A stretch of 64,000 bases of DNA from Bactrocera neohumeralis (taxonomy: Eukaryota; Arthropoda; Insecta; Diptera; Tephritidae), in the NCBI RefSeq assembly GCF_024586455.1, contig NC_065921.1:64977528-65041527 (forward strand), written 5' to 3'. Positions 44,197-53,833 of the stretch are shown in pieces. Position numbers and translations under genes: made by a program. The notes under the pieces are model-generated. The model saw nothing but the letters and a program-made list of their open reading frames with translations, had not been told where the DNA came from and ran no database searches. How positions within the stretch are numbered: the stretch's first letter is position 1; every line of letters starts with the position of its first letter.

Positions 44197-45606
44197 TTAA
44201 TACGAGGAATGCACCGCGACCTTTGGTCTATTGTGCCCTCTCCTAACCCACATAGACTCACCTAGCCCCAGCGCATCGATGAAGTTCAATAGACTTCTGG
44301 GCGCTAGTGAGGCTATGCGATCCCTATCCGGAAGCATTGATCCGAGGGCCTTAGTCCTGCGTCTACAGACTGCTGTGCAGTGAATCAGCAGGTGCTCCGG
44401 GGTTTCAGGCTCCAAGTCGCAGAACCGGCAGTTAATGCAAGAGGATAGGCCCATGTTGTACAGGTGCCTATTCAACTCCTGGGGAGGTTTATTATAACCT
44501 TGAACCTGCTTAGATTGTATCCTTCCATTAGCAACTTGGCATGTCTCATACCACGCGTTTGCCGCCAATGCTCCCCTCTGCCCACTCCTTCTTCCCTGCG
44601 AAGTAGCTCCTTTATGGTATGTGGGCCTACCCCAATAAAGGGTTCCGGTCCCACCATCTTGGTGGAGGCTGCGGAGCGGGCTAGCTCATCCGCCAGTTCA
44701 TTACCGGCTATACCTCTGTGCCCAGGCACCCAGATTACGTGTACCTGGTTACGTTCTGCAAAGCTGTTCAGCCTCTCCCTGCACTCCTGCACTAATAGCG
44801 ATTTGATTTCGTAAGAAGAGATCGCTTTTAGCGCCGCTTGGCTATCGCTGAGAATGGCTATTCTCTCATTGCGATAGTTGCGATGGAGGTTTATTTCTAT
44901 ACACCGACTTATGGCAAAAACTTCTGCCTGGAAAATGCTTGGGAACTCTCCCATGGGTATGGAGAGCTTAGTGCGTGGGCCCGCGATCCCCGCACCGATT
45001 CCCTCCGACATTTTCGATCCGTCGGTGTACCACCTTAGCGTACTATTCCTCAGCATCAGTTCGAGGTTGGAATCATTCCACTCGTCTTTGTTGCCGAGGG
45101 TGACCTTAAACTTCTTCTGGAAGTTAACTGTTTTGGTAGTGCTGTCCCTCGGGAGGAGGGCTGATGGTACATCGCCACTTATCTTTTCCATCCTCTGGGA
45201 CGAGATTACCCTACCTTTGCCCCACCCCTCTGCCGTTATTTGCAGAATTGTATGCTTGGCTACCTGACCGATAACCAAATGAAGCGGAGTAAGCTCCGTC
45301 AGAACCTCCAGTGCTGCCGTTGGACAGGTACGCATTGCGCCCGTCATGCACACAGACTAGCCGTTGCAGCTTCGATAGCTTGGTCTTAACCGAAGTCTGC
45401 GACGCTATTGAGGCCCAGGCCACCGCCCCGTATGTGATTATTGGTCGCACTATCATGGTGTACAACCACCTGAGGATCCTTGGCTTACAGCCCCAGGACT
45501 TGCCCGCCAGCCGGTTGCACACCATTAAAGCTTTTGTTGCCTTGACCAGGGTCAGGTTTACATGCTGATTCCACCGCAACGTAGAGTCTAGCATTAACCC
45601 TAGGTA
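44197..45606 (-). pseudogene. LOA-like LINE ORF2, C-terminal part (RT thumb, RNase H, Cys knuckle)
   Basis: On the minus strand, from 45606 down, the RT connection region (LGLMLDSTLRWNQHVNLTLV) runs on to about 45330. A frameshift follows, then a clear RNase H (YTDGSKMSEGIGAGI, AEVFAISRCIE, DSQAALKAI, WVPGHRGIAGNELADELA: the D-E-D-H/D set). Another frameshift leads to the C-terminal CINCRFCDLEPETPEHLLIH with its C-x2-C...H...C pattern. The upstream half is separated by the Harbinger-like insertion. Confidence 0.85.
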
Positions 45607-46652
45607 GGCTATGTTTGTAAATGCATCATGACTTGCAGCATAAGCAACAGTAGCAACACTGCAAGTTTGACGTTTGATACTTCTTATACAATTTTTGACA
45701 ATTTGCAAACACATTTGTTTGCATTTTTGAACGCGTATAGTACTAAAATGGAAATTTTGCTGAATCTAACACTAGACGAAATTTGTGAGCAAAGAAATGA
45801 TAGATTTTCTTTAAATTTAAGAAAAAGAAGGGTATTGAAGTCAAAAAAAAAAATTTGTAGGTACAAATGTTTGTCTTTTAAAAGACAAAGTATTTATAGA
45901 ACAAATTTTTAAGAAACAGTTTAAAATTTTAAATTATATTGAAGCTTCGAGCATTAAAGCCACACTTGTGCTATCTTACACAATTTTATCATAAATAAGG
46001 GAGGTTATTCTGAACATATTAACGATGCAATAACACATGCCGATATGGAAACCAACAATGAAATCGAAGGAATTCAAGATGCCCCCGTTGATTCAGATGA
46101 TATCAATGGAATAGATAGAAGAAACTATTTTACCACTATGTTTTCATCATAAAAAATTTACTTTACCTCACCTTATTTGAATAATTTTTTTATTACTTTT
46201 TTGATGAACTTCATTTTAATTTTTATTGTTTTCATTTACATTTTTAACTTCGGTCACAACTTTCTTCCACAAAACATTTTTTTTTCCTTCTACCCGATTT
46301 AAACTCGTCCTCCATATTCTACCGTACTCTCAGCAATAACTGTGTCTCCGCATTACTGAGATTTTTACTAAAAATTTAAAAATAATTATTTATACAATTA
46401 CTATTAACATAATTTAACTAACTTTCAATACAAAAATTAAAATAAAACAGTTTTGCACTTACTTTTCGTCAGACATCGTAGTTAAATGCAGTAAACAATT
46501 TTTTGATAGAAATTATGAGTGACAGCTGATAGAAGTGTTGTCTTTTTGAACGCTTGATTATTGCAGTGCTGCAATATTGGCATTTCTGAACGTTCTGTTT
46601 GTTATGCAATCGTCATGATGCGCGTCATGATGCATTTACGAACATAGCCGTA
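45604..46652 (+). mobile_element. Deleted PIF/Harbinger-like DNA transposon
   Basis: The element proper is 45607-46649, bounded by a 3-bp duplication GTA (45604-45606, 46650-46652). It has 26-bp inverted ends differing at one base (start GGCTATGTTTGTAAATG). It interrupts the LOA-like RT between SVKY and LGLMLD; removal restores the join without loss. On the plus strand, 45628-45909 may be a transposase N-terminus (CEQRNDRFSLNLRKRR), and 45998-46152 reads HNFIINKGGYSE to RRNYFTTMFSS, like the Harbinger C-terminal 'LHN' region. The catalytic middle is deleted. A minus-strand MSDEK start with donor near 46480 may be the relic of the second Harbinger gene. Confidence 0.7.
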
Positions 46653-48894
46653 TTTGACACTTCCGGTCATTCCTATCTCTCTGCCCCCAAGTGTAAGGTT
46701 CCTGAGACCGGGTAAGGACCTGCGTCTCGTAAATGGGACTACGGTCGTCTTGGAGGGATTGATGTTTAATTCAACCTCTTTACACCACATCTTCGCCAGG
46801 TTTAGACCTCTTTGTATTAGGTCACAAAGAGTATCTTCGTATTTGCCTCTTGCTATAATTATAATGTCGTCCGCATACCCTTGGCAGCGGATCCCATTGT
46901 TCGTTAGCAGTACTAACAGGTCGTCTACAACTAGACTCCAGGGGTGATAACACACCTCCCTGTGGGCAGCGTCTTGTTGTGCCAAGACGAATCCTCTAGT
47001 CACCTACTGTGGTCTCAGCAACTCTGGTACGCAATACAGATTCAATCCATCTGCGCACCGGTGCTGCCACTTTCCTTTTCTCCAGTGCCTTGGCTACACT
47101 TTTATGAGGCGTGTTGTCAAAGGCACCTTCGATGTCTAAGAACGCGCAAAGCATCACCTCTCCATGCTCCAGTGAACTCTCTATTTCAGAGGTTATCTGG
47201 TACAGAGCAGTGTTAGTGGATCTACCCGCTCTGTAGACGTGCTGAGCCGCATGCAGGGGTGCTCTCTTCAGCACTGTTGACCTTATTTCATGGTCCACGA
47301 TCTTCTCCATGGTTTTTAGTAGGAAAGACGTTAGACTGATTGGCCTGAAGGATTTCGCCAATGAGTAGTCTTTCCTACCCACCTTGGGTATGAAGATCAC
47401 CTTCGATGCCCTCCATACTTCAGGGATGAACGCCAATGCGAGGCTTTCCCTCAGCAGCCGAATCAGGTGAGGCAGTAAATGCTGCTCCCCCTGTTGTAAC
47501 AGCGCTGGAAAAATACCATCCACTCCTGGAGACTTGAATCTCTCAAACGAGGCCATTGCCCACCGGATCGAGTCCGCCGTAAAAAGCCGTTTGGCGGTAC
47601 TCCAATCCTCGCGGGATGGCCTGTGTTCGATCATAGGTAGACAGTGGTCTTCCCGAACCGTCTCCGGGAAGTGCGCCCGCAGAAGCTCCGTCGCTCTGTC
47701 CTCTGCGCTGGTCGTGAATGTCCCATCTCCTCTTTTGATTGCTAATACTGCGTCGTTGGTGCCTCTGGTCAGAGCTTTATGCAGCCGGGCCGCCTCTGGC
47801 GTTGAGGTAACGTTCTCGCAGAATCTCCTGAAGCCAGCCTGCTTTGCAGACCTGATCTCCTTATTGTATAAAGTGAGATAGCTCCTATATTCCTCCCAGA
47901 CCCCCGTACGCTTCGCTTTGTTGAATAGTCTGCGTACTTTTTTCCGGAGGTCTGATAGTTTCCTGGACCACCAGGGACTGTTTCGCCTGTCTGTGGTCAT
48001 TTGTAGGGGGCAGCTGCCATGATAAGCGTTAATGACAGACTCGTTTAGCTTAGATAGCCTAATCTCCAAGCCTGGGCCTGACACGCTGTTATCGGTCTGC
48101 TCCCCCCTGCCCAATTCCTCACCTAGTATAATCCTGAAGGCATCCCAGTCCGCCTTCCGAGGGTTGCGCCTGGGGGGGAGTTTCCTGACCTCTGCCCTTA
48201 GCGTGAACCTTAAAATCCTGTGGTCTGACAAGGAGGGCTCCGTAGAGACTCTCCATTGCGAGACCAATCCATTTGCAGGCTCATTGCTCAAGGTGAGGTC
48301 CAGCACCTCCCTCCTGTTAATAGTTACGAAAGTGGGTTCACACCCTACATTTTCAATCGCTAAATTACTGCCTAAAACATATTCTAATAGGGACTCACCT
48401 CTCGCGTTGCAGTCGGTGCTGCCCCATTCTGTGTGGTGAGCGTTAGCATCGCAGCCGATGATGAGGGGGAGCTTGTGCCGTTTGCAGTGTTCTACCAGCC
48501 TTTCCACCGCCTCCGGGGGCGCCGTTGCTGTCTTTCCTGGAAAGTATGCTGAGGCCAGGACGAGGTCTTTGCCCTCAGTATCCCTGGCCTGTACCGCCAC
48601 CAAGTCCTGTGTCAGAAACTCTGAAATGCAAAAGAAATCAATATTGCTTCTGACAACTATACACGTCCTAGGCCTCTCGCTAGAGAGGTCCCAGATTACC
48701 TTATTTGCCTCCGTCTTGAGGCCCTTTATCTCTCCCTTATAGACCCAAGGCTCTTGGATCAGCAGTGCGCCCAGTTTCTCCGCAGTGAGCCTGCTTGTAA
48801 TGACAGCTGAGGCTGCCGCCGCATGATGCAGGTTCACTTCGGCAATTTCCATGACGTCGGCCATCATAGAATGGGCTCGAGGAGGGAGAGATCC
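46653..48894 (-). pseudogene. LOA-like LINE ORF2, N-terminal part (endonuclease and RT)
   Basis: Endonuclease motifs in order are LIQEPW, GCDANAHHTEWGS and SLSDHRILRF. RT motifs are IPKVGRKDYSLAKSFRPISL, AFLDIEGAFDNTP (catalytic Asp) and GYADDIIIIARG (YADD). Around 46940-47000 the frame shifts twice: the segment carrying PQGGVLSPL is only readable in a third frame, so the enzyme cannot be made. The first codons of the long open frame, which reaches 48978, belong to the neighbouring Jockey-like LINE's 3' end and are not part of this protein. Confidence 0.85.
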
Positions 48895-48907
48895 TCTACC
48901 CCGCCGT
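48895..48907. repeat. Target-site duplication of the Jockey-like LINE, 3' side
   Basis: TCTACCCCGCCGT occurs here and again at 52259-52271, immediately flanking the inner LINE. Confidence 0.8.
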
Positions 48908-51900
48908 TGTTGTTGTTTTAACGGAAATCTAATCCCCGTTGAGATGGTAAATGTCATTTGTGTTGTCGTCGATGTCATCTAACGGTAGGCCCAAGAAACG
49001 TGCTGTTTCGACGGGGTCGGACCAAAGGGAGAAGGGTGTTAGATGGGTGGGGTTTGTGGGGCATGCAAAGAGGTGGTCAGTATTATGCGGAGACTCGTTG
49101 CATGCAGGACATACGTCGGGTATGTCAGGGTCTATTCTGGATAAGTAGGAGTTTAACCTGCTACAGTATCCAGAACGAAGTTGCGCAAGGGTCACACGCG
49201 TTTCTCACGGCAGCTGGAGCTCTTCGTCTGCGATGGGTGGTGGTTTAACTCCAAGAACGCCATTCACGGGAAGGGAGTCGGTGAAGGTGTTAATGGCTCC
49301 GCTGTGAATGGCGGTCAGTACCTGTCTGAAGTTAGTTGCGTCCGAAGTCCGGTCGGCGTACTGTACGACGTCGTCGACGTAATCCAGGAATGACCTTTTG
49401 ATGCTCCTAGGAGGCGGTTCCGCTCCAAGCAGATGACTGCAGGGGTGATTTCTGCGAAAGCATCCCAGCAGGAACTGCCTGGAGAGGAGTTCATTATGCT
49501 CCTTAACTGGGAGCATAAGCGTCTCACTGTGTAGGTGTTCAATGGGAGACATCAAAAGGCATCCTGTAGTGGTCCGGAGTGCAGTGTTCTGACAAGTCTG
49601 TAGTTTCCTCATCTGCGTACCACTGCATCCAGGCGACCATATGGGGGCTGCGTAATTGAGGACCGGCCGGCCGATTGCCTTGTAAGTTGCCAACAACGTT
49701 TCTTTGTCTTTTCCCCATGTGCTGCCGGCTAGCGACTTGAGGATTTTGTTGCGGCTCTGTACTTTGGCGATAATCGCGGTCGTATGAGGAGAGAAGGAGC
49801 ATAGACTGTCGAATGTTACACCTAAAATCTTAGGGTTGTTGACAGTCGGAATTTTGACGCCGTCGACTGCAATGTTAAGCTCAAGTCTATACTCCTTCGT
49901 CCAGTTTGTGAATATGGTCGCAGTGGATTTGGTGGGGGAAAGTGTGAGATTTCGTGCAGTGAGGAAACGAGAAAGGTCGGAGAGGTAGCTGTTTACCTTC
50001 GAACACATGCCATCGATTCCATTGCCCGACGCCAATATCGTGCAGTCATCAGCGCACGAGGTTATGGAAACTCCTTCTGGTGGTTGTGGGAGTTTCGAGA
50101 TGTAGAAGTTAAACAGTAGTGGGGAGAGGACACCACCCTGCGGAACCCCTGTTTAATTCTTCTCAGTTTAGATGTTTTACCTCGAAATAGTACGGATGAC
50201 TGGCGACCGCTCAGATAGTTCATGGTCCACCTCTTTAGCCCTGGAGGGAGCGTAGTTGTTTCGATGTCCTGCAGTAGCGTTGTGTGATTGACCGTGTCAA
50301 ACGCTTTTGACAGGTCCAACGCTACGAGGATCGTTCTTTCGCAGGGTGGTTTCTGGTTGAGGCCACGAACTATCTGGGCGTTTATGACGCTAAGTGCTGT
50401 GGTGGTGCTGTGCACTTTTCGGAATCCATGCTGGTGGTTGGCTAGGCTCAGGTGGTGAGTGAAGGTCGGGAGTAGCAAGGCCTCAAGTGTCTTCACTACT
50501 GGGGAGAGGAGAGTTATCGGTCGATAAGATTCCCCTTTGTTGGCGGGTTTCCCAGGTTTCAGTAGTGGGACCACTCTTCCGACTTTCCACACATCGGGTA
50601 TTTGAAGAGTGGTCAGCGACAGATTGAGGACCTTGGTGAGATATCCTACTCCCGTCGAGCCTAGATGCTTTAGCATTAGCATGTTGATTCCATCAGGGCC
50701 AATGGATTTAGATGATTTAGCTTTTTTGATGGCACCCTGAACCTCCTCATCGGTGAAAGTAAGTGGCGCGCCTTCGTTTGGCATTTTGCGCAGCCGTCGG
50801 TTAACACATCGTTTAGCTTTGTCTACCGAAGGGTGCAGTGTAAATTGCCGGCTAAAATAGCTCGCGCACTTCTTCGGGTCCGAAGAGGCATGACCATTGA
50901 ATTGAACTTCAACTCGGTCGTCTTGTCTCTTCGGGTTAGACAGAGCTTTGACAGTAGCCCAAAGCTTACTCACTCCGGTGGAGAGGTTACAGGACTTCAG
51001 GTGCTCTATCCATTTCGTCCGCTTATGTTGGTTTACCATTCGCCGAATCTCCAAATTGAGATCCCTTATTCGGGGATCCCCGGGATCGGCATGGCGTAAG
51101 GTGTCGCGCTCATTAGCTAAAACGGCTGCTTCGGCTGGGAAATTGGGGCGGATTTCCGCGATTCTTCCAGCCGGGATGAAGCGAGCGGTAGCTGCTGCGA
51201 TCACCTTGCGGAATTGACGTTCGCCAACGCATACGTCCATAGGAATAGGTAGAGCTTTGAAGGTGCTCTCAGTAAATTCTGTGAAGCCGACCCAATTAGC
51301 TTTGTTAAAGTTAAAGTAGGTGCGGTTGTCCACAGAAAATAATCGGGAGGCTTCTCGATCGAGATAATTATGGGCAGATGGTCTGATGCGAGAGTTAGCA
51401 TAGGTCGCCAGGTTATGCTGTTTATCAGACCACCGCTAGCAATGGTAATATCCGGCGAGCTATTACAGGTGCCCATAACTCTGGTGGGGCCTTCGTCATT
51501 CATTGTGCAGAATGTCGAATCGTCAATCTGTTCCGCCAGCTCCATCCCCCTACGGTCATTTGACAGGCAGGAATGCCAAAGATCGTGGTGCGCGTTAAAG
51601 TCGCCTAGTACCAAACGGTTTTCACCACGAAGTAGCGCACCTATATTCGGGTGATATCGTGTTGGGCAACATGTAACTGGAGGGATGTATATATTAAATA
51701 TTTCGAGCTCGACATCGCCTGACCGGATAGCTATACCCTGACATTCTAGGGTAGTATCCCCGGGGTCGATGTCTACATCGATTAGACGATACTGCACGGT
51801 GTTGTGCAATATGAAAACTAGGCCACCACCATTATCTCGCTCGCGATCTTTACGTATAACGTTGAAACCTGCACAACTCAGAAGATCTGAGCGGCTGTTT

Positions 51901-52258
51901 AACTTGGTTTCTTGGACCGCAGCTATCGATAGACGTTCCCGATTCATAAGTGCAACTATCTCCTCGATCTTACTCTGGAGTCCGTTGCAGTTAAATTGAA
52001 GTAGCCGTAGAAAGTTGAGAGTCGCGGGTGTCCGTGGGTGATCCTGGGGGTGAGGGAGTGACGTGTGGGTGGAAGTTGTTGCAGCTGTAGTACCCGCAGG
52101 GGCGGTTGTCGCGCTGGGGTGTTAATAGGCGACGCCACTGTTGTGAGTTGCGGGGGCAGACTCCTGCAGCATGGGGCAACGTATGAGTCACTCCACTCAC
52201 GTGTGGTGCGCAGGCCGGAACACCACCAGTACAAGAGTTGCACTTGACGGATGCCACG
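48908..52258 (-). mobile_element. Jockey-like LINE nested in the LOA-like LINE
   Basis: 3,351 bp between 13-bp duplications, with an AAC-rich tail at the 3' end. It carries an APE endonuclease and reverse transcriptase but no RNase H, which fits the Jockey superfamily. Near the 5' end the minus strand encodes a Cys-rich finger-like text (VKCNSC and, after a frameshift, WCSGLRTTREWSDSYVAPCC), as seen at the N-terminus of some arthropod LINEs. It is 5' truncated or short and lacks a separate ORF1. Confidence 0.85.
48929..52023 (-). pseudogene. Jockey-like ORF2 (endonuclease-RT), frameshifted
   Basis: The product starts LRLLQFNCNGLQSKIEEIVA, then AAVQETKL, LVLGDFNAHHDLWHS and LASDHLPIIISIE (endonuclease). 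RT motifs follow: SIGPDGINMLMLK, PANKGESYRPITLLS, LVALDLSKAFDTVNH and SCADDCTILASG. One base is missing in the G-run just before the PQGGVLSPLLF motif (about 50150), and there are further shifts near 51300 and 49200. The usual YADD is CADD, a likely damaging change. The C-terminus (DVCPACNESPHNTDHLFACP) has the common Cys/His knuckle and ends HLNGD. Confidence 0.85.
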
Positions 52259-52271
52259 TCTACCCCGCCGT

Positions 52272-52299
52272 GAACCGCACTGCTGCCCATTACGACCCG
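52272..52299 (-). mobile_element. 5' remnant of the LOA-like LINE beyond the nested insertion
   Basis: 28 bases between the two duplications. With the segment below 48908 they form the uninterrupted 5' end of the outer LINE. Non-coding. Confidence 0.65.
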
Positions 52300-52311
52300 C
52301 ACCCAACATTT
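52300..52311. repeat. Target-site duplication of the LOA-like LINE, 5' side
   Basis: Second copy of CACCCAACATTT. Confidence 0.8.
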
Positions 52312-53286
52312 ATTACGATTGCAAATTTTTATATACTGGACTTTTAATATATGGCGACATTTCACTACTTAATAAGATGAATTAACCCTGTTAGTTCTCA
52401 ATTAATAAATGTTTTTAATCATTTGTAATTGAAAATTAATTATTCTATGCATCAAAAAGCAAAACGTTTCATGAAATATATTTAAATTTCGCATTTTCTT
52501 TGATTTAAATTTTTTTTTAATTTTTATTAGCGATCTTGAACGGCGGTAACAAATTCCTCAGTTCACATATATGTTTGGTATAATTTCAATCTGGCCGTTC
52601 CAGTCATTCCAATTGCAAAACGTCAAAACCTACCCAATCCAGTCAACTGTCAAAGTTCGGAAGGTGAGCGGTTCTCACATTTCCAGTGAGTTAAGAGCTG
52701 GATACGGACCTTTAAAACTGAATTTTTTCATTAAAAGAACAAAATTCTTGTTTTCAATGGCATGCGTTCTATTTCTTGTTTAATTTCATTTAAAAACATA
52801 CATTTTAAGATATTTTCCAGAAAATTTTAACCTCGTTTTCAGAAAGCCGCTAATCTGAACAATTACGAAAATGATTACATGAAATGAAACAATGACCACA
52901 TGATTACGCATGATGAATTAAACTTCGAAATTACCCTAATGTGAAGCAACTCTGCACGAAACGAATAAGTGGTAGCACTTTTACCGTTTTGCTTTCCTTT
53001 TTTTTATTACCCTTGGTTAACAGCTGATACTGTTGTTTTCTTCCCCCATTCGTCTGATTGAAAATTGTTTTGTGTTAATAATACATAGTCGAGTTTTTTC
53101 TGCCTTTGTTTTTCATACAGGCACGATTTCGACAAAGAGAATTACTGAAATAAATGAGTCATTTCTGTGGCTATTATCAGCTTAATACAGTTTCTGAAAT
53201 ACTTTCATTTTATTTAAAGTATAAAGCAAAAGTTCATAAGAGCACAGTTGTTTATAGGCAACAGTAAACTGCATACACATATAAAA
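52312..53286 (+). other. Upstream region of crammer with a possible 5' UTR intron
   Basis: TCAGTT (52558-52563) could be an initiator. A strong donor (GGAAG|GTGAGC at 52664) and a strong acceptor (TGTTTTTCATACAG ending at 53120) could define a 457-bp leader intron, placing 53121-53286 next to the start codon. A 70-codon open frame crossing the donor has no similarity that I recognise. Confidence 0.35.
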
Positions 53287-53595
53287 ATGTCACTAGTTTC
53301 CGATCAAGAATGGGAGGAGTATAAGGTAAAATATTCGTTATATTAGGCATACATAAGATACATAATATTTTAATACTTTTAGTCAAAGTTCAATAAAGTT
53401 TATTCTGATGATGCTGAGGATAAATTGCGCCGTGAACGGTACATTAAATCCAAGCAAATGGTGGAAGAACATAACAAAAAATACGAGAATGGCGAAGTTA
53501 CATGGAAAATGGGTATAAACCACTTATCCGATTTAACAGAAGAGGAGTATTCGGTGCGTTGCGGTAAGAAGGTGACGCCACCCACATCCTCTTGA
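53287..53595 (+). CDS. cer: Crammer-like cysteine protease inhibitor (I29 propeptide-like)
   Basis: Two exons, 53287-53325 and 53383-53595, joined in phase 0, give 83 residues: MSLVSDQEWEEYK, then SKFNKVYSDDAEDKLRRERY to KKVTPPTSS. This is a free-standing cathepsin-L propeptide (inhibitor I29). The ERFNIN-type helix is visible (RRERYIKSKQMVEEHNKKYE), then WKMGINHLSDLTEEEY. A single Cys (SVRCGKK) sits where Drosophila crammer has the Cys implicated in inhibition and dimerisation. There is no signal peptide, so it is cytosolic. In Drosophila, crammer acts in long-term memory through cathepsin inhibition. It is convergent with the SdhA paralogue, 238 bp away. Confidence 0.92.
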
Positions 53596-53833
53596 GTATT
53601 AATTATATATGTATGTATTTTTTTATCACTTCGAATATTTGTCATAAAACGGATTTTATATGTATGCTCTAAAATGTGTTTTGTAGCCTTCTTTATTGTA
53701 AAATGTTAAAAATATTAAACCATTGACAAACAAATCGAGCTATATGTATATTTTCATAATGTTGTAGGGCTTTAGTCAAATTAATTATTGAATATTAATC
53801 AATTAATAGTAATTAGTGTATAATTCATCAGCT

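Larger units (their letters stand above)
44187..52299 (-). mobile_element. LOA-like LINE with two nested insertions
   Basis: A 12-bp duplication (44175-44186 and 52300-52311) brackets a minus-strand non-LTR retrotransposon with a GATT-repeat tail. Removing the nested Jockey-like LINE (48908-52258) and Harbinger-like element (45607-46649) leaves about 3.7 kb. That remainder encodes, in order, an APE-type endonuclease, reverse transcriptase, RNase H and a Cys/His knuckle. RNase H plus the RT text FRPISLTSFLLKTMEKIVD points to the LOA group of the I superfamily. No ORF1 is present, so the copy is probably 5' truncated. It is inactive because of frameshifts and insertions. Confidence 0.85.

Noticed and set aside
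48895..48978. N-terminal 12-28 residues of the long LOA-like open frame (Gln/Arg-rich)
   Set aside because: They are translated from the 3' tail of the Jockey-like LINE across the target-site duplication and are not part of the protein.
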